In this document: in pieces, positions 1 to 7,186 of the stretch
Numbering within the stretch: position 1 is the stretch's first letter
Layout of the letters: each line of letters begins with the position of its first letter
Source of the DNA: CAG-217 sp963605415
GTDB lineage: Bacteria > Bacillota > Clostridia > Oscillospirales > Acutalibacteraceae
Reading direction: 5' to 3'
Length of the DNA stretch: 64,000 nt
Assembly (NCBI GenBank): GCA_963605415.1
Contig: CAVCUL010000008.1
Coordinates: forward strand, 19,413-83,412
The notes under the pieces: generated by a model
What the model saw: the letters and a program-made list of their open reading frames with translations, nothing else
Database searches by the model: none
What the model was told of the DNA's origin: nothing
Translations under genes and position numbers: made by a program

Positions 1-477
1 CTGGCCGGAACCGGCCTGGCTGATGGCCATAATGTTGCAGGTGGTCTCGTACCCCAGATCATGAAAATACTCAATCATTTCAATAGCCGCCGGGATCTGG
101 TGAATATAGCAGGCCACGCGCACCATGTCAATGACGCTTTCGCTCTTCGGCAAAAAGTCCGTCTTAAAATCGCAGCGGCCCACATCTGCCATCACGGAGA
201 TTTTCATATCGCTTACATTTTCGCCAACGATGGCCTGAATGTCCTCTTCTTTGCAGAATTTCCACTTGCCAAAATCCGCCTCGTTGAAAAGGGTGCGGCT
301 GGCCTTATACCCAAACTCCATATAGTCCACGCCGCTTTTGATGTTGGTCTTATACAGTTCCCGCACAAATTCGTCGCTGAAGTCAAAGTTGTTGCACAGT
401 CCGCCGTCGCGAATGGTGGCGTCCAGCACCTGAATGTCGGTGCGCACGCCCATTAAATTGCCTTTTCTGGGGGTCAT
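1..477 (-). CDS. Aldolase-type DRE-TIM (HMGL-like) protein, 3' part outside window
   Basis: The reverse strand reads 159 codons from ATG at 477 to the window edge without a stop. The start is preceded by CAGGAGT at good spacing. Residues 19-26 read DATIRDGG, matching the DxTxRDG signature of the DRE-TIM metallolyase family (HMG-CoA lyase, homocitrate/isopropylmalate synthase, 4-hydroxy-2-oxovalerate aldolase), where the Asp binds the divalent metal and the Arg helps catalysis. A TIM-barrel aldolase or acyl-transfer reaction is therefore expected, but the substrate cannot be told from this fragment. It is a single gene with its own consensus promoter at 565-593. The C-terminal half is outside the window. 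Confidence 0.8.
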   Translation of the reverse strand, partial: MTPRKGNLMGVRTDIQVLDATIRDGGLCNNFDFSDEFVRELYKTNIKSGVDYMEFGYKASRTLFNEADFGKWKFCKEEDIQAIVGENVSDMKISVMADVGRCDFKTDFLPKSESVIDMVRVACYIHQIPAAIEMIEYFHDLGYETTCNIMAISQAGSGQ

Positions 478-564
478 GGTCGGTTACTCCTGTTTCGTTA
501 TCATTTTGTCGCTTTTTATCGCTTCGCACTTTAGCGCTTTAAAGCCCATTAGTGCTTAAGTGGT

Positions 565-593
565 ATTATAACACCACCGCCCCCCCTTGTCAA
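565..593 (-). promoter_or_regulatory. Sigma-A promoter for the aldolase-type gene
   Basis: Reverse strand: TTGACA (588-593), a 17-bp spacer, TATAAT (565-570), both perfect consensus hexamers. This leaves a leader of about 80 nt that contains repeated AAGCG/GCGCT words of unknown role. Confidence 0.8.
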
Positions 594-639
594 CGGCAAA
601 CGACAAAAGAAAAGCAAAAAATCAACACAGCGCGCCCGC

Positions 640-890
640 AAAACAAGGAACCGTCCCGTGTTCGACAATTTCAACCGATTTGCCTCCCTTGTAAAGGGAG
701 GGGGACCGCCGCAGGTGGTGGAGGGATTGATGCACTCGCTACGAAACAGTCCCCCGGACTGTTTCTCCCAAATGCCGGCGCATTTGGAGCCTCGTGTCTC
801 TTGCGCTACGCGCAATTCACTCGGGAGCAAGCCCCCGCCCTACGAAAATTTTGCAATCGATTTGTCACCCTTTACAGGGAGCTAAATTTA
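640..890. repeat. Composite intergenic hairpin-repeat patch
   Basis: No gene is seen between 594 and 871. The patch holds one copy of the dispersed CCTCCCTTGTAAAGGGAGG module with its downstream GGAGGGATT (682-728), a perfect hairpin GAAACAGTCC/GGACTGTTTC (743-769), an inverted copy of the GTAGGG-type hairpin (821-844) and a remnant of the ACCCTTTACAGGGAG module (862-882). Related modules lie near 7.1, 12.4-12.8, 24.2 and 29.9-30.1 kb. The patch runs into the 3' end of the next gene. Confidence 0.7.
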
Positions 891-1591
891 CAGAACCGGG
901 AACAGTCCCCTGTTCTGTCAGAAACAGGATTTACTGCCAATGCCTTACTTATTCTATCATAGGAATAATACGCAGAATCTGTTTCATTGATTTCATTCAG
1001 GACACTATAATACAAAGATTTTGTAGCGCTATACACTTCCTCTGATTTGGCAGAACATTTCTTGTAAATGGCGTCATTTATTGCAGTAAATGTTTCGTAA
1101 TCTGTGTTATTAACAATTTCGGGCTGGGCTGCTAAAATTTCCAATGCACTGGGTGCAATAAACGCATTATAAGAAACACGATTTGAAGAATTCAGATCGT
1201 ACAACTTAATATTTTCATACCTGTTTAGCAAAACTTCGCCTATGTCTTCTCTTGTTAGCAGTTCATCAAGTGCATTGCACTGCTTTCTCAAAGCCGCAAA
1301 TCCTGTTTCTATGGTATTATACGCATACATGTCGCCAAGAAGAGGATAATTCAAATATGCTGAAACAAGCATATCTGTCGTCATTTCTTGGATTTCATCA
1401 TCAGCGATCTGGCAAGCAGCCACCATTTCGTCATGTGTGTTAAGCGTTTTCCATTCAGCACAATCACTTGTTATTTTATATTGATAATCATTTTGCACAC
1501 TCGATTTATCAATATCATAAGCAGCATATGCATAAATATTGGATGATATTGCAATCAAAAATGATAACATACCACAAAAAAATTTTTTCAT
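872..1591 (-). CDS. Secreted protein of unknown function, last gene of sigma/anti-sigma operon
   Basis: 239 codons, AT-rich like its two upstream neighbours. The N-terminus has a Lys pair followed by a hydrophobic core and an AYA-A site, a typical signal peptide. The rest is predicted helical with many Asn/Asp/Tyr and no recognised domain. An AGAGG site precedes the ATG. It follows the anti-sigma gene by 48 nt and is probably co-transcribed. The last ~15 residues are encoded by repeat DNA (hairpin ACAGAAC...GTTCTGT), so the natural C-terminus may have been lost when the repeat inserted. Function not recognised. Confidence 0.65.
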   Translation of the reverse strand: MKKFFCGMLSFLIAISSNIYAYAAYDIDKSSVQNDYQYKITSDCAEWKTLNTHDEMVAACQIADDEIQEMTTDMLVSAYLNYPLLGDMYAYNTIETGFAALRKQCNALDELLTREDIGEVLLNRYENIKLYDLNSSNRVSYNAFIAPSALEILAAQPEIVNNTDYETFTAINDAIYKKCSAKSEEVYSATKSLYYSVLNEINETDSAYYSYDRISKALAVNPVSDRTGDCSRFCKFSSL

Positions 1592-1639
1592 TATTATACC
1601 TCTTTCACATTGAATTTAAAAGAACACTAAGTTGCAGTT

Positions 1640-2428
1640 CTAAATTCTATTCTTTGCAACGAATTCTTCAGCCACTGTAATATCATCGTCAATTACAATC
1701 AAATATTGCGTCATTTCAATTTGGTAAGAGATAAAGGTCTGCTTAGCATTATTGTTTTGACTTTCAAACAAATAAATATCCGTATCTTGAATCCTAATTT
1801 GCTTTGAAGCTATAAAAGTTCCTTCGATTTCTAAATTTTTTATGTTTGTTTCTTGCCCAAATTCTTTCAATTTCATTTGAATATTATTTTCAAATTCGAT
1901 GACAACGGTTTTTGTGTTTTCATCAACTTCTTTTTCGATAACTTTGTATGGAGTGTAATACAAATCAAACGGAAGCATAATATTTTCAATACCTTCAGCT
2001 TCTAATTCATCATACAGTTTATTACCGTTCAAATTATTACTGTATTTTTGTAGCAAATCCTTATCTGAATATTTAATTACAGCTTTATTATCAAATATAT
2101 CAACAAAAATATCTGATATGCGCATATCATTTGCTTTTGCATATACTGTCATGCCAATTGAAATCGAACAAACAACTAAGATTGCAGCGATGATTATTCT
2201 GCTGAATTTTATACGCTTTTTCTTTTTTTTATTGATCACCTTTTCCTTTCCTTGGGGCGTATTTACAATGCTGTATCCGGCAAGATAATTCATACAAGCA
2301 TCAACAAAATCAATATTGATTTCTTGAACTTCCTTTTCAAGTTCCTTTTCCATCATTACTTCAATTGTTTTTTTATTTATCTCCCAAGATTCATCGTCCA
2401 TAAATGCTTTAAAATCATGATTGTTCAT
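1640..2428 (-). CDS. Probable membrane anti-sigma factor
   Basis: I choose the ATG at 2428 because AGGTGAG precedes it; an upstream in-frame ATG at 2464 has no ribosome site. The protein has a cytoplasmic N-terminal part of roughly 75 residues, a Lys-rich stretch, one hydrophobic helix (about 20 residues, near residue 80) and an extracytoplasmic domain of about 160 residues. This N-in/C-out layout directly after an ECF sigma gene is the usual arrangement of single-pass anti-sigma factors, which bind and silence their sigma until an envelope signal arrives. No zinc-binding HxxxCxxC motif is visible, so it is not a classic ZAS type. Confidence 0.65.
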   Translation of the reverse strand: MNNHDFKAFMDDESWEINKKTIEVMMEKELEKEVQEINIDFVDACMNYLAGYSIVNTPQGKEKVINKKKKKRIKFSRIIIAAILVVCSISIGMTVYAKANDMRISDIFVDIFDNKAVIKYSDKDLLQKYSNNLNGNKLYDELEAEGIENIMLPFDLYYTPYKVIEKEVDENTKTVVIEFENNIQMKLKEFGQETNIKNLEIEGTFIASKQIRIQDTDIYLFESQNNNAKQTFISYQIEMTQYLIVIDDDITVAEEFVAKNRI

Positions 2429-2483
2429 TGCTTTTATCTCACCTACTCTATTAGTAACACACATCTTGATTTGTTATAAAAGA

Positions 2484-3023
2484 TTACAGATTTTTTGTTT
2501 TTTCTTTTACCAAACATTTGATTTTCTGTCTTAGAATGAAAATTCTCTGTCTGATACAGGTCTCACTGCAATTGTATTCTGCAGCAAGCTGTTTCGTCGT
2601 CTGATAAGAACTTTTATAATTCTTACAAGTCTTTGAAAGCAAAATTCGCTCGCTCTCAGACAATTCGGAAAGGATTTCATTTTTCAATCTAACAATCACA
2701 TCGTAATCAACCTTGAAAAATTCCTGTTCAATCGGAATATCAAAATCCGTTTGGTACATGGAAAAATGCTTGTTTTTCTCTTTATCAATATCTCTGAATT
2801 TTAATTTAACAAAATTGCTTGCTGTTTTGATTAAAAACTGTTTTGGATATTCAAGTTTTGTATCCTTTGATAATTGTTCAAAGAGAACTCTGAATGTATC
2901 TTGAACGCAATCCTCAGCATAGTCTGGGTAGTCATTCAGCTTATAATAGCAATACCGACGAATATATTCGACATATTTATTATAATAGCATTCAAATTGA
3001 TTATAAATATCATCTTTTAACAT
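2484..3023 (-). CDS. ECF-type RNA polymerase sigma factor
   Basis: 179 codons, the usual size for ECF (group IV) sigma factors. The N-terminal half contains a region-2-like stretch (YxxDYAEDCVQDTF..., the -10 recognition helix) and the C-terminal half a region-4 helix-turn-helix (LSESERILLSK...TKQLAAEYNCSE). The ATG at 3023 is preferred over 3035 because GAGG lies 6 nt before it. It is followed after 55 nt by the putative anti-sigma gene and then a secreted protein, so the operon probably links an envelope signal to transcription. The three genes are clearly more AT-rich than ppa/obgE next door, suggesting acquisition. Confidence 0.85.
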   Translation of the reverse strand: MLKDDIYNQFECYYNKYVEYIRRYCYYKLNDYPDYAEDCVQDTFRVLFEQLSKDTKLEYPKQFLIKTASNFVKLKFRDIDKEKNKHFSMYQTDFDIPIEQEFFKVDYDVIVRLKNEILSELSESERILLSKTCKNYKSSYQTTKQLAAEYNCSETCIRQRIFILRQKIKCLVKEKTKNL

Positions 3024-3202
3024 AATAGTCCTCATACAAAAAGAATTTTATCATAAATAAAATATATCGGATTATGCAAAGAAAGACAACAAAATATGTC
3101 CTCCTACTCTTTATAACGGTTTTAATAGAAAAAACGGTTACAAATCTTATAAGTTTATTTAACACACTTTTCAAAAATTGTCAATAGAAATAGCCAAAAT
3201 GC

Positions 3203-3237
3203 AAAAAAAATCGGCGCCCTTGTTTGTAAGGGCGCCG
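3203..3237 (-). terminator. Rho-independent terminator of ppa
   Basis: Reverse strand: stem CGGCGCCCT/AGGGCGCCG followed by a run of eight T, 20 bp after the ppa stop codon. Confidence 0.9.
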
Positions 3238-3258
3238 CGGTTTATACGGGCTTTTGGG

Positions 3259-3792
3259 TTACATTTGGAATTTGCGGATATACTCATCCATGCAGGCCTG
3301 AATAATGGCTTCTGCCTTTTCCCGGTCATCCACCTCTAAGACGGAGGTGCTCTTGCTCACCTCCAGGGTTTTGTATACCTCAAAGAAGTGCTTGATCTCC
3401 TCAAAATAGTGGGCGGGCAACTGGTCAATGTTGGTGTAGCAGTTGTAGTTGGGGTCATTTACCGGCACGGCGATGATCTTCTCATCCTTGGCGCCGCCGT
3501 CCTCCATCATCAGCACGCCGATGGGGGCGCACTCCACAATGGTCATGGGGAGGATTTGCTCACTGCACAGCACCAGTACATCCAGCGGGTCCTTGTCGCT
3601 GGCGTAGGTGCGGGGGATAAAGCCGTAGTTGGCCGGGTAGTGGGTAGAGGTAAAGAGCACCCGATCCAGCTTTAGCATACCGGTCTCCTTGTCCAGTTCG
3701 TACTTGTTTTTGCCACCTTTTTGAATTTCGATTACGGCGTAAAAGCGGTCTTTGCGGATCCGCTTGGGGCTAATATCATGCCAAATGTTCAT
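3259..3792 (-). CDS. ppa: Inorganic pyrophosphatase (family I)
   Basis: Hydrolyses pyrophosphate to two phosphates, pulling biosynthetic reactions forward; cytosolic and Mg-dependent. About 177 residues, normal for bacterial family I enzymes. The active-site segment DKDPLDVLVL holds the conserved metal-binding aspartates, and the YPANYGFIPRTYASD stretch is typical of the family. Two ATGs are adjacent; the second (3792) sits 7 nt from AAGGAGG and is the likelier start. Monocistronic, with its own terminator. Confidence 0.93.
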   Translation of the reverse strand: MNIWHDISPKRIRKDRFYAVIEIQKGGKNKYELDKETGMLKLDRVLFTSTHYPANYGFIPRTYASDKDPLDVLVLCSEQILPMTIVECAPIGVLMMEDGGAKDEKIIAVPVNDPNYNCYTNIDQLPAHYFEEIKHFFEVYKTLEVSKSTSVLEVDDREKAEAIIQACMDEYIRKFQM

Positions 3793-3906
3793 CATGACGC
3801 CTCCTTCTGGGGTTCTTGGTTGTTCTCTTTTTCGTATACCCTTATTTTACCATAGTCCCCGGCGGGGTGCAAGGGAGTGGGCGGCGGCATTTTCCACGAA
3901 CTTTTG

Positions 3907-3935
3907 TTGTAATTCCCGCATTTTTATGGTACTAT
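3907..3935 (+). promoter_or_regulatory. Promoter for obgE-mrnC
   Basis: TTGTAA, 17-bp spacer, TACTAT, about 34 bp before the GTG start of obgE. Confidence 0.5.
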
Positions 3936-3968
3936 TGAAAAAACAACACAGAAAGGAAGGGATACCCA

Positions 3969-5240
3969 GTGTTTGCAGATATTGCGAAAATCAAAATCAA
4001 AGGCGGCGACGGCGGTGCCGGTGCAGTGGCCTTTCATCGAGAGAAGTATGTGGCAGCGGGCGGCCCGGACGGCGGCGACGGTGGCAAGGGCGGCGATGTG
4101 GTGTTTGTGGTAGACGACAATTTGGCTACCCTGGCCGACTTTCGCTACAAGCGGAAATATGCGGCTCAGAACGGCGAGCCCGGCCGTGGCGGTCGGCAGT
4201 ACGGCCGCAAGGGTCAGGATCTGGAAATTCGTGTGCCCCGGGGTACGGTGATCCGTGAGGTGCAAAGCGGCGCCGTGATGGCGGATATGAGCAAGACCCA
4301 GCGGTTTGTTGCAGCCAAGGGCGGCAAGGGCGGCTGGGGCAATATGCACTTTGCCACTCCCACCCGGCAGGTGCCCCGCTTTGCCAAGCCCGGCGTGCCC
4401 GGTGAGGAGTGGGAGGTCAGCCTGGAGCTGAAGCTGATTGCGGATGTGGGGCTGATCGGCTTTCCCAGCGTGGGCAAAAGCAGCCTGATCTCCGTGGTCA
4501 GCCAGGCCAAGCCCAAGATCGGCGACTACCATTTTACCACCCTGGTACCCAATTTGGGTGTGGTGTCCATGGGCGAGGGCAACAGCTTTGTGCTGGCAGA
4601 TATTCCCGGGCTGATCGAGGGCGCGTCAGACGGCGTGGGCCTGGGTCACGACTTTTTGCGCCATGTGGAGCGCTGCCGGTTGCTGGTGCACCTGGTGGAT
4701 GTAAGCGGTCACGAGGGGCGGGACCCGATCGCGGATTTTGACGCCATTAACCGGGAGCTGGAGAAGTTCAACCCGGAGTTGGCCAAGGCGCCCCAGATCG
4801 TGGCGGGCAACAAAATTGATATGGCGGAGCCGGAGCAAATTGAGCGGCTGAAAGCCTATGTAGAGGCCAAGGGCTACGACTACTATTCCATTTGCGCCCC
4901 CATTCAGGAGGGCACTCGGGAGCTGATGAACGCGGTGTGGAACCGGCTGCAAACCCTGCCCCCGGTAAAGGAGTACCAGCCGGAGGAGATCCCCACGGAG
5001 CTGCTGGTGCAAAACAGCAATGGCTTTACCATCACCAACCCGGAGCCGGGCTACTACCTGGTAGAGGCCCCCTGGTTCCCCAAGGTGCTTAAGGGCATTG
5101 ATGTGGAGGACTACGAGGCGCTGCAATATATGCAGCGGGTGCTGGAGAAGAGCGGTGTGTTTGAGGCCCTGCGGCAGCGGGGGATCCAGGAGGGCGATAT
5201 TGTCAGCCTGTATGATATTGAGTTTGAGTACATTCCGTAA
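3969..5240 (+). CDS. obgE: GTPase Obg
   Basis: Essential ribosome-associated GTPase involved in 50S assembly and stress/sporulation control. 423 residues with the full three-domain layout: a Gly-rich Obg fold (residues 1-158, many GGDGG repeats), the G domain with P-loop GFPSVGKSS at 164-172, a DIPGLIEGA switch II and NKID base-recognition motif, and a C-terminal OCT domain of ~80 residues as found in Firmicutes. The start is GTG, with AAGGAAGGG upstream. mrnC follows after 9 nt, so they form an operon. Confidence 0.95.
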   Translation: MFADIAKIKIKGGDGGAGAVAFHREKYVAAGGPDGGDGGKGGDVVFVVDDNLATLADFRYKRKYAAQNGEPGRGGRQYGRKGQDLEIRVPRGTVIREVQSGAVMADMSKTQRFVAAKGGKGGWGNMHFATPTRQVPRFAKPGVPGEEWEVSLELKLIADVGLIGFPSVGKSSLISVVSQAKPKIGDYHFTTLVPNLGVVSMGEGNSFVLADIPGLIEGASDGVGLGHDFLRHVERCRLLVHLVDVSGHEGRDPIADFDAINRELEKFNPELAKAPQIVAGNKIDMAEPEQIERLKAYVEAKGYDYYSICAPIQEGTRELMNAVWNRLQTLPPVKEYQPEEIPTELLVQNSNGFTITNPEPGYYLVEAPWFPKVLKGIDVEDYEALQYMQRVLEKSGVFEALRQRGIQEGDIVSLYDIEFEYIP

Positions 5241-5249
5241 GGAGTAAGT

Positions 5250-5645
5250 ATGGAAGCGTTGAATACAGACCCGCGGCAGCTAAGCCCGCTGAATTTGGCC
5301 TTTATCGGCGACTGCGTGTATGAGATGCAGGTGCGCTGCCACCTGGTGGCGCAGGCAAATCGGCCGGTGAACGACCTGCACCGGGAGAGCGTTAAGTTCG
5401 TCAGCGCCAAGGCCCAGACGGCGGCCTTTGCCCGTATGGAGCCGCTGTTGACAGAGGAAGAGCTGGCGGTGTTTAAGCGGGGCCGCAATGCCAAGACCGG
5501 CCACCAGCCCAAGAGCGCCACCGTAGGCGAGTACCACTGTGCCACCGGGGTGGAGGCCCTGTTCGGCTACCTGTACCTGACCGGCCAAACGGAGCGGATC
5601 AATGAACTGTTTGCCGTGATCTTCCGGCGATCAGACCGTCGATAA
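5250..5645 (+). CDS. mrnC: Mini-ribonuclease III
   Basis: 131 residues: one RNase III catalytic domain without the dsRNA-binding domain, the hallmark of MrnC, which matures 23S rRNA ends in Firmicutes. Visible motifs are FIGDCVYEMQVR (with the conserved Asp) and a C-terminal VGEYHCATGVEALFGYLYL helix with the catalytic Glu. GGAGTAAGT precedes the ATG. Coupled to obgE, so both belong to ribosome assembly. Confidence 0.92.
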   Translation: MEALNTDPRQLSPLNLAFIGDCVYEMQVRCHLVAQANRPVNDLHRESVKFVSAKAQTAAFARMEPLLTEEELAVFKRGRNAKTGHQPKSATVGEYHCATGVEALFGYLYLTGQTERINELFAVIFRRSDRR

Positions 5646-5682
5646 AGCGGCTAAACCGCGCCGGTTAAAAATGAAGTAGTCC

Positions 5683-5712
5683 ATTCGTAGGGCAGGGGCT
5701 TGCTCCTGCCGC
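5683..5712 (+). repeat. GTAGGG-type hairpin repeat
   Basis: GTAGGGCAGGGGCTTGCTCCTGCC, a hairpin (GGAGCAAG-type arms) with constant GTAGGG start. Nearly the same word occurs at 29889-29917 and, inverted, at 821-844. Confidence 0.6.
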
Positions 5713-5738
5713 TGACATTTGTTGTTATGATTGATTTG

Positions 5739-5775
5739 AAAAAAGCGGCTTGAACATCGAGTTCAAGCCGCTTTT
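5739..5775. terminator. Bidirectional hairpin after mrnC
   Basis: AAAAGCGGCTTGAAC/GTTCAAGCCGCTTTT, a perfect 15-bp stem, bordered by A and T runs. It would end the obgE-mrnC transcript. Confidence 0.75.
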
Positions 5776-5812
5776 GGCGCTTTTTATCTCGCTTTCTCTT
5801 GGTCTGTCAGCG

Positions 5813-5849
5813 TGCAAAAAAAGACCGGCAGGCGAACCTGTCGGTCTTT
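5813..5849 (-). terminator. Terminator of gapA
   Basis: Reverse strand: AAAGACCGACAGG/CCTGCCGGTCTTT with one G-T pair, followed by a T run, 24 bp after the gapA stop. Confidence 0.9.
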
Positions 5850-5872
5850 GGTTTTCTCTGTATCGAGGAGGA

Positions 5873-6889
5873 TTAGCCCAACTCGGAGAAGTATTTGATG
5901 GTGCGAACCATCTGAGAGGTGTAGGAGTTCTCGTTATCATACCAAGAAACAACCTGAACCTCATAGGTGTCGTCAGCAACCTTCAGCACCATGGTCTGGG
6001 TAGCGTCGAACAGAGAGCCGTAGCGCATACCTACGATGTCGGAGGATACGATCTCGTCGGTGTTGTAACCGAAGGACTCGGTAGCCTCAGCCTTCATAGC
6101 GGCGTTGATGGCCTCAACGGTCACTTCCTTGTCGGTCTTGATGACAGCGGTCAGGATGGTGGTGGAACCGGTGGGGGTGGGAACGCGCTGTGCAGAGCCG
6201 ATCAGCTTGCCGTTCAGCTCGGGGATAACCAGGCCGATGGCCTTAGCAGCACCGGTGCTGTTGGGTACGATGTTCACGGCAGCGGCACGAGAACGACGCA
6301 GGTCGCCCTTTCTCTGCGGGCCGTCCAGAGTCATCTGGTCGCCGGTATAAGCGTGGATGGTGCACATAATACCGCTCTGGATGGGAGCAAAGTCGTTCAG
6401 GGCCTTTGCCATGGGAGCCAGGCAGTTGGTGGTGCAGGAAGCGGCGGAGATCACAGTATCCTCAGCCTTCAGGGTCTCGTGGTTCACATTGTACACGATG
6501 GTGGGCAGATCGTTGCCTGCGGGAGCAGAAATAACAACCTTGCGGGCGCCGGCCTTAATGTGAGCAGAAGCCTTCTCCTTGGAAGTGTAGAAACCGGTGC
6601 ACTCCAGCACTACGTCTACCTTCAGCTCGCCCCAGGGCAGCTCAGAAGCGTCAGCCTTTGCATAAATCTTGATCTCTTTGCCGTCTACGATGATGGAGTC
6701 ATCGGTAGCGGACACGGTGTCAGCCAGTGCATACTTGCCCTGAGAAGAATCGTACTTCAGCAGGTGAGCCAGCATTTTGGGAGAAGTCAGGTCGTTGATG
6801 GCAACCACTTCATAGCCTTCTGCGCCGAACATCTGACGGAAAGCCAGACGACCGATACGGCCGAAACCATTGATAGCAACTCTTACCAT
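5873..6889 (-). CDS. gapA: Glyceraldehyde-3-phosphate dehydrogenase
   Basis: Oxidises and phosphorylates G3P to 1,3-bisphosphoglycerate with NAD in glycolysis. 338 residues, full length. The N-terminus NGFGRIGRLAFRQ is the Rossmann dinucleotide motif; SAASCTTNCLAP (around residues 148-159) carries the catalytic Cys; the C-terminal SWYDNENSYTSQM stretch is conserved. TTCGGAGGTAATT precedes the ATG. Single gene with own promoter and terminator; codon use is highly biased, as in strongly expressed genes. Confidence 0.97.
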   Translation of the reverse strand: MVRVAINGFGRIGRLAFRQMFGAEGYEVVAINDLTSPKMLAHLLKYDSSQGKYALADTVSATDDSIIVDGKEIKIYAKADASELPWGELKVDVVLECTGFYTSKEKASAHIKAGARKVVISAPAGNDLPTIVYNVNHETLKAEDTVISAASCTTNCLAPMAKALNDFAPIQSGIMCTIHAYTGDQMTLDGPQRKGDLRRSRAAAVNIVPNSTGAAKAIGLVIPELNGKLIGSAQRVPTPTGSTTILTAVIKTDKEVTVEAINAAMKAEATESFGYNTDEIVSSDIVGMRYGSLFDATQTMVLKVADDTYEVQVVSWYDNENSYTSQMVRTIKYFSELG

Positions 6890-6977
6890 TTGGAATTACC
6901 TCCGAAAAATATTTGAATTTACCCGGGCGCTATGCGCCCTTGTATTACAGTATTTATTTTATACTGCTTTGGCCAAA

Positions 6978-7006
6978 TAATCAAGCGGAATTTCCACTTT
7001 TGTCAA
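6978..7006 (-). promoter_or_regulatory. Probable gapA promoter
   Basis: Reverse strand TTGACA (7001-7006), 17-bp spacer, TGATTA (6978-6983), about 90 nt before the gapA start. Confidence 0.55.
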
Positions 7007-7024
7007 TGTTCACCAAAATTCAGC

Positions 7025-7171
7025 TTTGCCGGGGTGCTTTCTTGTGTTATAATGATTTGCAGCGGGCGGTTTTGTGCCGGGTGCTTTACAAAGTTATGCC
7101 TCCCTTGTAAAGGGCGATTATATACAATATAGAACAAAACAGCACCGCATTTTGCAATGCGGTGCCTTTTT
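7025..7171 (+). ncRNA. Possible small RNA: orphan promoter plus terminator
   Basis: TTTGCC (7025), 17-bp spacer, TATAAT (7048-7053) is followed about 90 bp later by a perfect stem GCACCGCATT/AATGCGGTGC (7142-7165) with CTTTTT. No open frame of note lies between. The RNA would be about 110 nt and includes a partial copy of the CCTCCCTTGTAAAGGG module (7099-7114). The hairpin also serves as the end of the ABC exporter operon on the other strand. Transcription is inferred only. Confidence 0.35.
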
Positions 7172-7186
7172 GTGCACAGGAATGGG

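Noticed and set aside
5750..6916. 388-codon plus-strand frame over gapA
   Set aside because: Antisense shadow of gapA, and it crosses two terminators.
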